Below, piece after piece: positions 43,447-52,057 of a stretch of DNA of 64,000 nt. Within the stretch, counting starts at the first letter, position 1; each line of letters opens with the position of its first letter. Under the pieces are notes generated by a model. That model made no database searches, was not told the DNA's origin, and saw only the letters and a program-made list of their open reading frames with translations. This DNA is from Anaerolineae bacterium (GTDB taxonomy: Bacteria; Chloroflexota; Anaerolineae; Anaerolineales; Villigracilaceae), in the NCBI GenBank assembly GCA_018648685.1, contig JABGQT010000182.1, forward strand, positions 1-64,000, read 5' to 3'. Both the position numbers and the translations under genes were made by a program.

Positions 43447-44340
43447 TTAGCCTTTCACACCACCAGCAGTGAGGCCTTCTGTGAGAAAGCGTTCCATCGC
43501 CAGGAAAAGCGTCACGATGGGGATGGTCATGATCGTAGATGCTGCCATTACCACATGCGGGCGTGGGCTGGGATCGTTGAAGATGGTATTGATCTTGATC
43601 GGCATGGTAAACATCGCGTGGTCATTTAAGAAAACTAGCGCATATAAGAACTCATTCCATGCGATCATGAAGGTGTATATGCTGACTGAAACTAACGCCG
43701 GAATTGCGAGTGGCAAAGTGATACGCCAGATAATCTCGAAGCGGCTGCATCCATCAATTAACCCGGCTTGCTCAATCTCATCGGGGATGGTACGGAAATA
43801 GTTGGTGAGCATATAAAGCGCAACGGGCAAAGTCTGCGCGAGATAGGTGAATATCAGCACGCCGAGATTATCCTGCACATTGAAACCCATTCTATCTCCG
43901 GCTTGTGCCAACATCGCAAAAAGCGGAATGATGAGCAGCACGCCAGGGAAGAGGTAGATCATCAGGATACTGTTGAGCAGGGCTTCTTTTCCTTTGAATT
44001 TCAGGCGAGCAATAGCATACGCACCCAACGTGGAGAGAATGACAGCGATCAGCGTCGTGGGGAGCGCAACCATAAAGGTATTAATGATATTTTGCCCAAA
44101 ATTCTGATAACTTTCGTTGTCCGGGTCAAATAACTCTTGATAAGCATCTAATCTGAATTCTGCGGGGATGTATACCGGCTCTCGCCCGCCAATTTCGGCT
44201 CGGCTTTTGAAGGAAGAACTGACCATCCAGTAGAAGGGGAAAAGGATGCCGCTCAGGAAGAAGATCAGGGTGACAGAAAAAATGAAGCGCTGCCAATTAA
44301 GCCATGCTGCCAGATGTCCGATAAAACTTTTCTTTTTCAT
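43447..44340 (-). CDS. Carbohydrate ABC transporter permease (MalG-like)
   Basis: A 297-residue inner-membrane permease with six membrane segments. It forms the channel with the partner permease encoded 2 bp upstream. The EAA loop, which docks the ATPase, reads EQAGLIDGCSRFEIIWRITLPLAIPAL with the usual EAA-G pattern near residue 200. The start FSVTLIFFLSGILFPFYWMVSSSFKS is the MalG-type first segment. No ATPase gene is in the cluster, so a shared MsmX/MsmK-type ATPase elsewhere is expected. Confidence 0.94.
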   Translation of the reverse strand: MKKKSFIGHLAAWLNWQRFIFSVTLIFFLSGILFPFYWMVSSSFKSRAEIGGREPVYIPAEFRLDAYQELFDPDNESYQNFGQNIINTFMVALPTTLIAVILSTLGAYAIARLKFKGKEALLNSILMIYLFPGVLLIIPLFAMLAQAGDRMGFNVQDNLGVLIFTYLAQTLPVALYMLTNYFRTIPDEIEQAGLIDGCSRFEIIWRITLPLAIPALVSVSIYTFMIAWNEFLYALVFLNDHAMFTMPIKINTIFNDPSPRPHVVMAASTIMTIPIVTLFLAMERFLTEGLTAGGVKG

Positions 44341-44342
44341 GA

Positions 44343-45290
44343 TTATTCCTCCGCATTCCGCATGACGAGAGTTACATAGAAGGTGACGAAGACAACGAGA
44401 ATAGTGAGCAAAATCATTGCGGTAGCTGCGCCACGTCCAAAGTCGAAGAGACGGAAACTAAATTCGTAGGTCAGGACGGGGAGAACTTTGGTGCCAAATC
44501 CGCCGCCGGTAAGCAGGAAGATGTCGTCGAATTTGTTAAAGGTCCACATCAGGCGCAGGAGGAAGATTGCGCCAAGAACATAACGTAATTCGGGAATGGT
44601 GATATTCCAGAATTTCTGCATGGTATTTGCGCCATCCACTTCGGCGGCTTCGTAGAGGGTGCTATCAATTGCCTGTAAGCGGGCAAGAATCATCAGCATC
44701 GCAAAGGGGAAATATCGCCAAGCTTCAAAGACAATGACGAGCAGTAATGCCAATCCACGCTCGGAGAGAAATGCCATTGGCAGGTCTATCACATTTAGGC
44801 GCATGAGCAGATCGTTTAGCACACCCGATGGGCGTGGATCAAGCAACCAGCGCCAAACAAAGGCGATGCTAACCACTGGCGCAACGTAGGGGAAGAGGAA
44901 AATCGCTCGGGTTAGTCCACGTCCCTTGAAGGGGCGATTAAGTAAAATAGCAGCAATCAATCCCACTACAAGGGTGAGGGCGGTAGATGTAAAAGAGTAG
45001 ACAATGCTCGTGACCGCCGCTCCCCAGCTTTGCATCCCCTGAAATTTGAAGGCAAAATCATCGAATACTTTTTGATAATTTTCCCATCCAACAAAGGGGG
45101 CGTGGAAAACGTCGTTTAGGTTGTGCAATCCCACATCATGAAAGCTGACCCAAACACTGAAGACAGCAGGGAAAATAACGATGCTAAAGACGATGAGGGC
45201 GGTAGGGGAGATTAGCATCCAAGCAAGGCGTGTTTCTTGTGCTTGCTTGCTTTTGTAATGCTTTTTGAAGGAGGCAATTAGAGTTGTCAT
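44343..45290 (-). CDS. Carbohydrate ABC transporter permease (MalF-like)
   Basis: A 315-residue permease with six predicted membrane segments. The EAA motif is YEAAEVDGANTMQKFWNITIPELR, near residue 215. The N-terminal segment LAWMLISPTALIVFSIVIFPAVFSVWVSF is typical of the MalF-type partner. It lies downstream of the binding protein gene, separated by a terminator hairpin that should lower its expression relative to the lipoprotein. Confidence 0.94.
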   Translation of the reverse strand: MTTLIASFKKHYKSKQAQETRLAWMLISPTALIVFSIVIFPAVFSVWVSFHDVGLHNLNDVFHAPFVGWENYQKVFDDFAFKFQGMQSWGAAVTSIVYSFTSTALTLVVGLIAAILLNRPFKGRGLTRAIFLFPYVAPVVSIAFVWRWLLDPRPSGVLNDLLMRLNVIDLPMAFLSERGLALLLVIVFEAWRYFPFAMLMILARLQAIDSTLYEAAEVDGANTMQKFWNITIPELRYVLGAIFLLRLMWTFNKFDDIFLLTGGGFGTKVLPVLTYEFSFRLFDFGRGAATAMILLTILVVFVTFYVTLVMRNAEE

Positions 45291-45341
45291 AGGCCTACTC
45301 TCTGATTGAAAATCAAATAAGGAAAAATAATGTCAAAAGAT

Positions 45342-45376
45342 AAAAAAATGGGGAGGCAGGGTCATCCTGCCTCCCC
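45342..45376 (-). terminator. Partial terminator between binding protein and permease genes
   Basis: GGGGAGGCAGG and CCTGCCTCCCC form a perfect 11-bp GC-rich stem with a 5-nt loop. On the minus strand it is followed by ATTTTTTT. It is 14 bp after the binding protein stop codon. It probably sets a high binding protein to permease ratio. Confidence 0.88.
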
Positions 45377-45389
45377 AAATTGGGAGGAA

Positions 45390-46820
45390 TTACTCAGCTT
45401 GTCGTTCTGCGTAGAGGGCTTCAACCTGTTCTTGCAGCCATTCGGCGGCAACTTCAGGAGTCATGATGCCTTCAAGTGCGATGTTACTAATAGCTTGTGA
45501 AATCAGCAAGCGACCTTCCATATCGCCGATGACGGCGCGTTGGGTTGCGTCGTACTCAGGGCGGAAGAGCCAGCGTTGCATGGTGTCGAAACCGTTACCG
45601 ATCTGGGCAATAGTTTCGGGGGAGTAATTGGCGAAGTAATCGCTCAAACCACCCCAGCCTTCCACTGCGCTTTCAAGCACGGGGACTTTGCCGAAGGGAG
45701 CTAAAGCCAAAACTTTGAGGTAGTTCTCGCCATCCATGAAGTAGGCAACTACATCTTGTGCAACGGGGTCTGCGCCAGCCATGATGCCCAAAGTAACGAG
45801 CTGACCGTAAGAGGCGGAGCCGTTAGGTCCTGCCATTTCGTAGGCGAAACCGGTGTTGCCGGGGAGATCTTCAACGGGGATTTCTACGTTGCCACCGCCT
45901 TCAAGACCGGAACCATCAACGAGATCGTCCATGATGTAGGTGCTGTAGAAGAGCATACCAGCTTGGTCAAGTTCGTAGGCTTCACGGGCACCACGCCAGT
46001 ATTGAGGACCGGGGGTGGCACAACGTTGCAAGTCAGCGTAGAAAGCGAGAGCTTCAACCATTTCGGGGGTGTTCATGGAGACGTTGCCGTCCACATCGAA
46101 GGGCCACGCGTTGTTAGAAATAGCAACCTGTTCAAATACCTGGATGGGGTAATTCTGTCCGGGGTCGGTGCCGAGGGTCATACCGTAAAGCAAGTTTCCG
46201 GTTCCAGGAAGAGCATCGCAGGCGGCGTTGATCGCATCCCAGCTAAGGGGGGCATCAAGACCAGCATCAGCAAATGAATCGGTGCGGTACCAAATAGCCT
46301 GAATCCAGCCATCAAAAGGAACGGCAGAGTAAGCGCCACTGGTGGGGTTGGTCACCATTGCAAGCGGACCTGCGCGGAAATCATCTTCGCCAATGGCGGC
46401 GATGGTTGCTTGTGCAGCGGCTTCGTCAAGAATGCCGTCAGCAGCAAAAGCGGAAACACGCTCAATGCCCATGCGGACAATGTCGGGAAGACGGTTTGCA
46501 GCTTGAGCAGTAGCAATACGTTGTGCAATCCCAGCTTCTTCAATGGGGATAATACGCAAGTCAATGTCGGGGTTTTCTGCCATATAAGCTGCGGCGAGTT
46601 CTTCATATACATCTACGCGAGCTTCTTCGTTATCAGTCGTCCAAAACTCAACGACGGTTTTGTCAGTTGGCTCGGCGGGGACTTCAACTTCAACTTCAAC
46701 TTCTTTGATTACTTCAACTTCTTTGATCACTTCTTCCGTAATCACCTGGGGTTGGCAGGCTGCCAAAACCATGCTTGCTGTCATCAGCAAAGCAAAAAAG
46801 ATCATAAGTTTCTTATTCAT
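45390..46820 (-). CDS. Sugar ABC transporter substrate-binding lipoprotein
   Basis: A 476-residue extracellular binding protein of the family 1 (MalE-like) type. The signal peptide ends in a lipobox LAAC (Cys21), so it is anchored by lipid. A short linker of alternating Glu and Val follows (VIKEVEVIKEVEVEVEV), common in Chloroflexota binding proteins. The binding domain starts KTVVEFWTTDNEEARVDVYEELAAAY. Ligand is unproven; the operon suggests a glucosylglycerate- or sucrose-type glycoside. First gene of the transport operon after the LacI gene, 80 bp away. Confidence 0.93.
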   Translation of the reverse strand: MNKKLMIFFALLMTASMVLAACQPQVITEEVIKEVEVIKEVEVEVEVPAEPTDKTVVEFWTTDNEEARVDVYEELAAAYMAENPDIDLRIIPIEEAGIAQRIATAQAANRLPDIVRMGIERVSAFAADGILDEAAAQATIAAIGEDDFRAGPLAMVTNPTSGAYSAVPFDGWIQAIWYRTDSFADAGLDAPLSWDAINAACDALPGTGNLLYGMTLGTDPGQNYPIQVFEQVAISNNAWPFDVDGNVSMNTPEMVEALAFYADLQRCATPGPQYWRGAREAYELDQAGMLFYSTYIMDDLVDGSGLEGGGNVEIPVEDLPGNTGFAYEMAGPNGSASYGQLVTLGIMAGADPVAQDVVAYFMDGENYLKVLALAPFGKVPVLESAVEGWGGLSDYFANYSPETIAQIGNGFDTMQRWLFRPEYDATQRAVIGDMEGRLLISQAISNIALEGIMTPEVAAEWLQEQVEALYAERQAE

Positions 46821-46870
46821 TTTCTCTATTCCTTTTTATTTTTTTAGTTTAAACAAACGAGTGAGTATTA

Positions 46871-46884
46871 CCAAAATGTTCCGA
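46871..46884 (-). promoter_or_regulatory. Degenerate LacI-type operator before the binding protein gene
   Basis: CCAAAATGTTCCGA matches 10 of 14 positions of the operator CCAAAACGTTTTGG found upstream of the LacI gene. No clear -35/-10 pair is visible here, so the transport genes may also be read from the LacI promoter. Confidence 0.45.
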
Positions 46885-46900
46885 GTTTCTACCTCCTCTA

Positions 46901-47920
46901 CTAATCAATCGACAATCCGCTAGACTGCCGCACCATCAGTTCTGGTTTGAGAAGAATATATTTCTCATCAAGCGGCTCTCCACGAATTAATTGAATAAGC
47001 ATTTCACAAACCATGCCCCCAATTTGATAAAGGGGCTGATGCAAGGTTGTCAAAGATGGGTGCGAAAATTCCGACATTGGAATATCGTCAAAACCAGTAA
47101 TTGCAATATCTTTCCCCACCATAAGCCCGCGATCCTGCGCGGCACTCATTGCGCCAAAAGCCATCAGATCATTACAAGCTGCAATAGCAGTAGGAGGGGA
47201 TGGAAGGTCAAGCAGTTTGCTCGCTTGCTCATATCCGCCACGCTGTGTCAGATCCCCTATCAGGATGAGCGAATTGTCCGCCTGTAAATCTGCTTCCGTT
47301 AAACCTTCTTTAAACCCCTGTAAACGATAGTGTGCAAACATCAGCTCCGACGGAGGGGCGAGACAAGCGATTCGTTCGTGTCCCAAAGAAGCTAAATGCT
47401 CAACGACCAACTTCATCCCATAGGTGCTGTCTTCATCCACAAAAGGAAAATCCAATCTCTCTTCAGCCCGACCAAAAGCAGCAAAGGGAAAATCTGCTTC
47501 CTGCAAAATTGAAATTCGTTCATCCTGTCTGCGTGTGCGCACAAGAACAAAACCATCTACGCGGCGACCATTTATAGCAGCCTGATACGCTGCCCGTTCT
47601 TCTTCTCCGGGTGAGCGTGTAGAAACTAGCATGTCATACCCCAGTTGTGCCGCGCGGTTTCCGATCCCTGCCAGAAGTTCACTAAAAAACGGATCGGAAA
47701 AACGCGGTCCAAAAGTAGGGATAATCAAACCAATGGTTTCTGTATGTTGTTTTTGCAGGCGTTGCGCCCAAGTGTTGGGGGTGTAGCCGAGTTCTTTTGC
47801 CACGCGCATGACAAGAGATTTGGTCTCAGCACTGACATCGTCGTAATCATTTAATGCGCGCGAAACAGTTGTAATTGATTTCCCCGTTGCTTGAGCAATA
47901 TCCTTAAGCTTTACAACCAT
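46901..47920 (-). CDS. LacI-family transcriptional regulator of the sugar operon
   Basis: A 339-residue repressor. The helix-turn-helix and hinge are at the N-terminus: [19 protein letters not shown], then [14 protein letters not shown]. The effector domain is periplasmic-binding-protein-like ([39 protein letters not shown]). I chose ATG 47920 because AAGGAA lies 6 nt before it; the frame is open to 47944. Two palindromic operators sit in its own promoter, so autoregulation is likely, and the sugar operon follows on the same strand. Confidence 0.94.
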   Translation of the reverse strand: MVVKLKDIAQATGKSITTVSRALNDYDDVSAETKSLVMRVAKELGYTPNTWAQRLQKQHTETIGLIIPTFGPRFSDPFFSELLAGIGNRAAQLGYDMLVSTRSPGEEERAAYQAAINGRRVDGFVLVRTRRQDERISILQEADFPFAAFGRAEERLDFPFVDEDSTYGMKLVVEHLASLGHERIACLAPPSELMFAHYRLQGFKEGLTEADLQADNSLILIGDLTQRGGYEQASKLLDLPSPPTAIAACNDLMAFGAMSAAQDRGLMVGKDIAITGFDDIPMSEFSHPSLTTLHQPLYQIGGMVCEMLIQLIRGEPLDEKYILLKPELMVRQSSGLSID

Positions 47921-47950
47921 GTTCTGTTCCTTAAGATTTATCAAAATCTT

Positions 47951-47964
47951 CCAAAACGTTTCGG
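47951..47964 (-). promoter_or_regulatory. LacI-type operator O1
   Basis: CCAAAACGTTTCGG, 13 of 14 positions of the perfect palindrome next to it. It lies between the -10 region and the LacI start codon. Confidence 0.8.
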
Positions 47965-47973
47965 ATTACTTTT

Positions 47974-48002
47974 ATATTATACCAAAACGTTTTGGAAGTC
48001 AA
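47974..48002 (-). promoter_or_regulatory. Promoter of the LacI gene with operator O2 in its spacer
   Basis: On the minus strand TTGACT (47997-48002) is followed by TATAAT (47976-47981, 15 bp) or TAATAT (47974-47979, 17 bp). The perfect palindrome CCAAAACGTTTTGG (47982-47995) fills the spacer, so bound repressor would block RNA polymerase. Confidence 0.8.
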
Positions 48003-48133
48003 GCACTTTTCTCTTGAGGTTCAAAATTATCCAATTTCACCGTGCATATCGCCTATACCGACGGAAGTTTTATCGGCAGAATCATTTTCTGATCATTACT
48101 AAAGGAAAAGAACCTTTCTATCTAAGTCCCCAT

Positions 48134-48166
48134 AAAAAAAACACCATCATTTTAATGGTGTTTTTT
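48134..48166. terminator. Terminator downstream of the PiT gene
   Basis: AAAAAAACACCAT and ATGGTGTTTTTT form a 12-bp stem with a 8-nt loop. A/T runs on both sides allow it to work in both directions. It is 100 bp from the PiT stop codon; the rest of 48003-48266 shows no gene. Confidence 0.78.
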
Positions 48167-48266
48167 GTGGGCGCGGAGGGGCTTTTTTTATCGATTAGCT
48201 GATTTTCAGCAAGTCAGAAGCTAATTTAACGGTAGCAAGTTAGAAACGCGCGCGCGGTACTTCACC

Positions 48267-49259
48267 CTAGAGAAATTTTTCGATGAGCCAATAAATCCCC
48301 GCTGCAACCGCGGCGGTAGCGGGAATTGTCACCACCCAAGCGACCATGATCTCTTTTGCCACGCCCCAGCGTACCATTTTGACACGATCTGCTGAACCAA
48401 CCCCCATAATAGCCGAGCTGACAACTTGTGTCGTACTAACGGGCCCACCAACCAATGACGCGCCAAGAATAACAAATGCGGAGGTAAACTGAGAGCTAAA
48501 CCCATGTACTGGGCGAATTTTGTAGAATTTGGAACCCAATGTTTTGATCAACTTCCACCCACCCAGAGCCGTACCAAGCGCAATGGCAGCTGCGCTAATA
48601 GTGATAACCCACAAAGGGACTTCAAAGCTAGGAATAACATCTCCGACAACTAAACCTAAAGTGATAATTCCCATTGTTTTTTGGGCATCGTTCGTACCAT
48701 GACTAAGCGAGAGAGCAATTGCCGAGACAATTTGAGAACGCTTAAAGAAAATATTGACCTTGGGTGTTGCATTGCGGGCCAAGAAGAAAACCAATTTTGT
48801 AAAAAAATGGCCTAGAATCAACCCGATAACAGGAGAGATAAAGAGAGCTAGCAGGATTTTCTCCATACCTCGCAACTCAATCGCATCCAAACCTGCACCG
48901 ATGCCCACCGCACCGATCATCCCACCAATTAGCGCGTGCGATGAGCTGCTTGGAATCCCTAAAAACCAAGTAAGAAGATTCCAAATAATGGCGCTCGCCA
49001 AGGCTGCAATAAGCACATTGATCGTGATCGCTTCCGCTGCTACAACTTCATGGCCAATAGTGGTTGCAACAGCCACGCCAAAGATAAAGGGGGCTATAAA
49101 GTGAGCAATTGCCGTGATCCCCAAAGCCATACGAGGGCTAAAAGCTCGTGAAGCGATCATCGTAGCCACGATATTGCTTGAATCATGAACGCCATTTAAG
49201 AAGTCGAAGATGATTGATAAAACAATCATCACTATGAGGATGGGAGGCATTATAACCAT
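48267..49259 (-). CDS. Low-affinity inorganic phosphate transporter (PiT family)
   Basis: A 330-residue membrane carrier that takes up phosphate with H+ or Na+. It has two copies of the PiT repeat: FDFLNGVHDSSNIVATMIASRA near the N-terminus and LSHGTNDAQKTMGIITLGL in the second half. Ser/His signatures of the family (WFLGIPSSSSHALIGGMIGA, GGPVSTTQVVSSAIMGVG) are present. About ten membrane segments are seen. It follows the DUF47 gene by 10 bp; this PhoU-like/PiT pairing is widely conserved and the partner likely gates the carrier. Confidence 0.95.
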   Translation of the reverse strand: MVIMPPILIVMIVLSIIFDFLNGVHDSSNIVATMIASRAFSPRMALGITAIAHFIAPFIFGVAVATTIGHEVVAAEAITINVLIAALASAIIWNLLTWFLGIPSSSSHALIGGMIGAVGIGAGLDAIELRGMEKILLALFISPVIGLILGHFFTKLVFFLARNATPKVNIFFKRSQIVSAIALSLSHGTNDAQKTMGIITLGLVVGDVIPSFEVPLWVITISAAAIALGTALGGWKLIKTLGSKFYKIRPVHGFSSQFTSAFVILGASLVGGPVSTTQVVSSAIMGVGSADRVKMVRWGVAKEIMVAWVVTIPATAAVAAGIYWLIEKFL

Positions 49260-49269
49260 AGCATGCTCC

Positions 49270-49890
49270 TTAGCTTGTCTTTACGACAATATCCGCGATC
49301 AAATTTGCTGCTTCGTCTACTCGATCGGCCGCATTACTAAGATGACGCAACACTTCACGGCGCTTTAGCATCTCAAAAACGTGATGTACATCTTCTGGGC
49401 CACTGAAAATATCAGCAATTGCCTCTCGATAAACTCTTTCTACGCGCGTCTCCAACGCTTTTGCTCGTTGAGAGTGTTCAGCAGCTACAGCAGGATGCTC
49501 TTCCAAGCGTTGCATTGCAATATAGAGCTCGTAGGTAGCGTCCTTCAAAAGAGAAGTCATCCGCGTCATAAAAGTCGTTGGCTCTACATCCAGCACGTCC
49601 ATTTCGCTGACCGTGCTATATGCATAATCTACAACGTCATCTATCGAGCGCGAAAGTGCAAAAATATCTTCACGATCAATTGGCGTTACGAAAGAACGGT
49701 TCAGTTCATCGATCAAAATACGCCGTACCTCGTCCGCTTCTTTTTCTATCCGTGTTAATTGCTCAGCCAAATCATGGTCATGCGTTTTCATATACTCTTG
49801 CAAAGCTTTAACACCTTTGTAAGTCAGAGCAGCTTGCTCAATAAGTAGCAAAATGAATTTGTCTTCTTTCTTCTTAAATAATTTGAACAT
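49270..49890 (-). CDS. DUF47 (PhoU-like) phosphate transport regulator
   Basis: A 206-residue helical protein of the DUF47/Pit accessory family. Charged helices carry the family pattern: EKEADEVRRILIDELNRSFVTPIDREDIFALSRSIDDVVDY. The start is ATG 49890, with AAGGAAG 6 nt upstream; an earlier in-frame start (49968) lacks support and touches the DeoR stop. It is coupled with the PiT gene and probably controls or regulates phosphate uptake. PhoU-like helical bundles often bind metal clusters, but the ligands are not obvious here. Confidence 0.92.
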   Translation of the reverse strand: MFKLFKKKEDKFILLLIEQAALTYKGVKALQEYMKTHDHDLAEQLTRIEKEADEVRRILIDELNRSFVTPIDREDIFALSRSIDDVVDYAYSTVSEMDVLDVEPTTFMTRMTSLLKDATYELYIAMQRLEEHPAVAAEHSQRAKALETRVERVYREAIADIFSGPEDVHHVFEMLKRREVLRHLSNAADRVDEAANLIADIVVKTS

Positions 49891-49967
49891 GTTAGTCTTC
49901 CTTTTTGTTTGTTTTTTGAGAAGAGCTGAGTATGGGATAGTGAAAAATAAACTTTCGCAAGGGAGCA

Positions 49968-50753
49968 CTATAAACCCTTCTCAGCAATTAGAACCTCCAT
50001 AGAACGTTCTAATAAAGATTCTTGTGCTTCTCTATCAAATCCGCTATCTGTTATCAGAGAATGAAATTTCTCGATTTCAGCAACTTGATAATTAGAAACA
50101 GTCCCCCATTTGCTATGGTCCGCAACAACGTAAACGGGACCGCGAGTCCGACCCATCATTGTCCGTACCACTTCGGCCTCGGCACTCGTCGGAAAAGTGC
50201 AACCATATTTCAGACTAATTCCATCCACGCCAATGAAAGTTTTATCGGCGTAAACTCGCTTAAGATTTTCATTAGCAAAATATCCACCCACAGAGAGGGA
50301 AATGGGCAAATATCTTCCGCCCAGTAAAATTAGATCAAAACCAAGATTGTCAATTTCTAAAGCAGCAAAGACATTATTAGTAATTACCGTAATATCAGCA
50401 TTTGGGCGAATATGTCGAATAACCTCTGTAGTAGTCGTGCCGCCATTTGTAAAAACAACATCCCCGTCTTCAATTAGCGTAGCCGTTAACTGTCCTATCA
50501 ATCTCTTCGAATCAGGGCTGCTCAACAGCCGCTTTTGATATTCTGGTTCTCGTGATAAGCGTTGACTAAGTACCGCACCGCCGTGTGTGCGCTCAAGAAA
50601 ACCAGTTTCTTCAAGTCTTTCAATATCACGTCGAATTGTTGCTTCAGAAGCATTTAGCATCTCGCTCAAATCAGCAAGGCGTGCTGCTCTATGAGTCGTC
50701 AAATATTCCTGAATTCGCTCGCGTCTTTGGGCTGGGATAAGAGGTTTTTGCAT
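49968..50753 (-). CDS. DeoR-family transcriptional repressor
   Basis: A 261-residue regulator. The N-terminal helix-turn-helix reads LADLSEMLNASEATIRRDIERLEETGFLERTHGGAV, the DeoR signature. The C-terminal effector domain has the phosphosugar site VVFTNGGTTTTEVIRHI and the catalytic-like GVDGISLKYGCTFPT. Such proteins normally sense a phosphorylated sugar made by the genes they control. I chose ATG 50753; GTG 50765 is possible, and neither has a good ribosome site. It diverges from the kinase-aldolase-aminotransferase locus, which is its obvious target. Confidence 0.92.
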   Translation of the reverse strand: MQKPLIPAQRRERIQEYLTTHRAARLADLSEMLNASEATIRRDIERLEETGFLERTHGGAVLSQRLSREPEYQKRLLSSPDSKRLIGQLTATLIEDGDVVFTNGGTTTTEVIRHIRPNADITVITNNVFAALEIDNLGFDLILLGGRYLPISLSVGGYFANENLKRVYADKTFIGVDGISLKYGCTFPTSAEAEVVRTMMGRTRGPVYVVADHSKWGTVSNYQVAEIEKFHSLITDSGFDREAQESLLERSMEVLIAEKGL

Positions 50754-50801
50754 AAAAACAATCACTTTCAGGATTTAGATAAATTGGCGTATGGCATCGG
50801 C

Positions 50802-50816
50802 AACTTTGCGAAAGTT
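50802..50816. promoter_or_regulatory. Palindromic operator candidate in the DeoR/kinase spacer
   Basis: AACTTTGCGAAAGTT is a perfect 6+3+6 palindrome, close to the DeoR start. Related GCAAAGTTTC appears near the divergent promoter at 50934-50943. It could bind DeoR. Confidence 0.55.
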
Positions 50817-50923
50817 GAGCTTTCAACAAAACTATTGCAGATCACAATTCTTGCAAGATTATATATAAAAGATGAGAAAGTGGCAGAGATTGAGCGATTA
50901 TGGAAGAAATTGTAGCAGATTAT

Positions 50924-50960
50924 GAAACTATTTGCAAAGTTTCGCTTTTGTAGATATAAT
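50924..50960 (+). promoter_or_regulatory. Promoter of the kinase-aldolase locus with an overlapping dyad
   Basis: TTGCAA (50932-50937) and TATAAT (50955-50960), 17 bp apart. GAAACT (50924-50929) and AGTTTC (50938-50943) form a perfect dyad around the -35. A repressor bound there would compete with RNA polymerase. Confidence 0.82.
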
Positions 50961-51033
50961 GCCGACATTATTCTACGTTTAACTATTTGTCTGCTCTCGC
51001 AAAGCAATCCCAAAGCAAAAGTGAAGCCAAATT

Positions 51034-51930
51034 ATGACTCTGACGATAGAAGAAGCAATTGCTCGTGTCCCACTATGGGCTAACGCAACCGATTTAAAAA
51101 CATCCCCTCTTACTGGCGGAATTACGAATGAGAATTTTCGCATTGAAGTAAACGGGGATGTTTTCGTTCTCCGCATTCCTGGGGCAGATACAGAGTTACT
51201 GGGTATTGTTCGGGCAACCGAATGTGCTGTCAGTCAGATTGCAGGGGATATAGGTATCGGGCCCGAAGTTTTCTTTGTGATTGAACCGGAAGGTTATCTC
51301 GTTACCAGCTTTATCGAGGGTAAGCTACCACCTCCTGTGGAGCTTGGTCAGCGTGAAAATATCCGACGTGTGGCTGAAACAGTTCGCCGCGTCCACAAAA
51401 TGGATTCGATACCCGAGATATTCTCCCCCTTCCGCGTTGTAGAAGATGCAACCGAGATTGCTCATCGCTTTAATGTTGACTTTCCAGATAATTTTGATTG
51501 GTTGATAGAGCAAATGAATACAGCCGAATCCGCTTTACTCAAATCTCCCTTTACGCCACAACTTTGCCACAACGACCTGCTCAACGCCAACTTCCTCGAC
51601 GATGGCGAAATCCGCATCTTAGATTGGGAATACGCCGGGATGGGCGACCCCGTTTTTGATTTGGCAAATTTCTCCGTTCACCACGAATTTAACGATGAAC
51701 AAGACCGCTGGTTGTTGGAGTCTTATTTTGGCGAAGTCACCTCCGCTAATTGGGCGCGGCTCAAAATTCTAAAAATCATTTCCGATTTTCGTGAGGCAAT
51801 GTGGGCAATGGTGCAGATCGGTATCTCAAAACTTGATTTTGATTTTCGCGATTATGCCGACACTTATTTCAACCGCACAGAGCAGGGAATGAAAGGGGCG
51901 ATGTGGGAGCAATGGCTAGAGCAAGTTTAG
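51034..51930 (+). CDS. Choline/ethanolamine-kinase-like phosphotransferase
   Basis: A 298-residue kinase of the aminoglycoside phosphotransferase/choline kinase fold. The catalytic loop is HNDLLNANFLDDG (Asp as base) and the metal Asp is in IRILDWEYAGMGDPVFDLANF. The N-terminal ATP lobe begins SPLTGGITNENFRIEVNGDVFVLRIPG. Substrate could be a small alcohol, amino alcohol or sugar. It is the first gene of the locus controlled by DeoR, followed by an aldolase and an aminotransferase. Such regulators usually answer to a phosphorylated intermediate, which this enzyme may produce. Confidence 0.9.
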   Translation: MTLTIEEAIARVPLWANATDLKTSPLTGGITNENFRIEVNGDVFVLRIPGADTELLGIVRATECAVSQIAGDIGIGPEVFFVIEPEGYLVTSFIEGKLPPPVELGQRENIRRVAETVRRVHKMDSIPEIFSPFRVVEDATEIAHRFNVDFPDNFDWLIEQMNTAESALLKSPFTPQLCHNDLLNANFLDDGEIRILDWEYAGMGDPVFDLANFSVHHEFNDEQDRWLLESYFGEVTSANWARLKILKIISDFREAMWAMVQIGISKLDFDFRDYADTYFNRTEQGMKGAMWEQWLEQV

Positions 51931-51963
51931 TAAGTGTTTTTTTACGGGATACGTTTTTCATCA

Positions 51964-52014
51964 AGAATCGGCTGATTAAACGGTAGCACCCAAGCCCAAA
52001 TCGGGTGCGATTCT
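51964..52014 (+). promoter_or_regulatory. Nested hairpin upstream of the aldolase gene
   Basis: AGAATC (51964) pairs with GATTCT (52009-52014), and inside it GCACCC (51986) pairs with GGGTGC (52003-52008). It lies in the 127-bp kinase-aldolase spacer and has no T-run, so it is more likely a leader structure or processing site than a terminator. Confidence 0.45.
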
Positions 52015-52057
52015 CTGTATCCTATTTATCACAAAAAAGAAAATTAAGGAGAAAGTC

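Noticed and set aside
50821-50900. DeoR promoter with TATAAT on the minus strand near 50860
   Set aside because: The hexamer is in an AT-rich run and no acceptable -35 lies 15-19 bp upstream.
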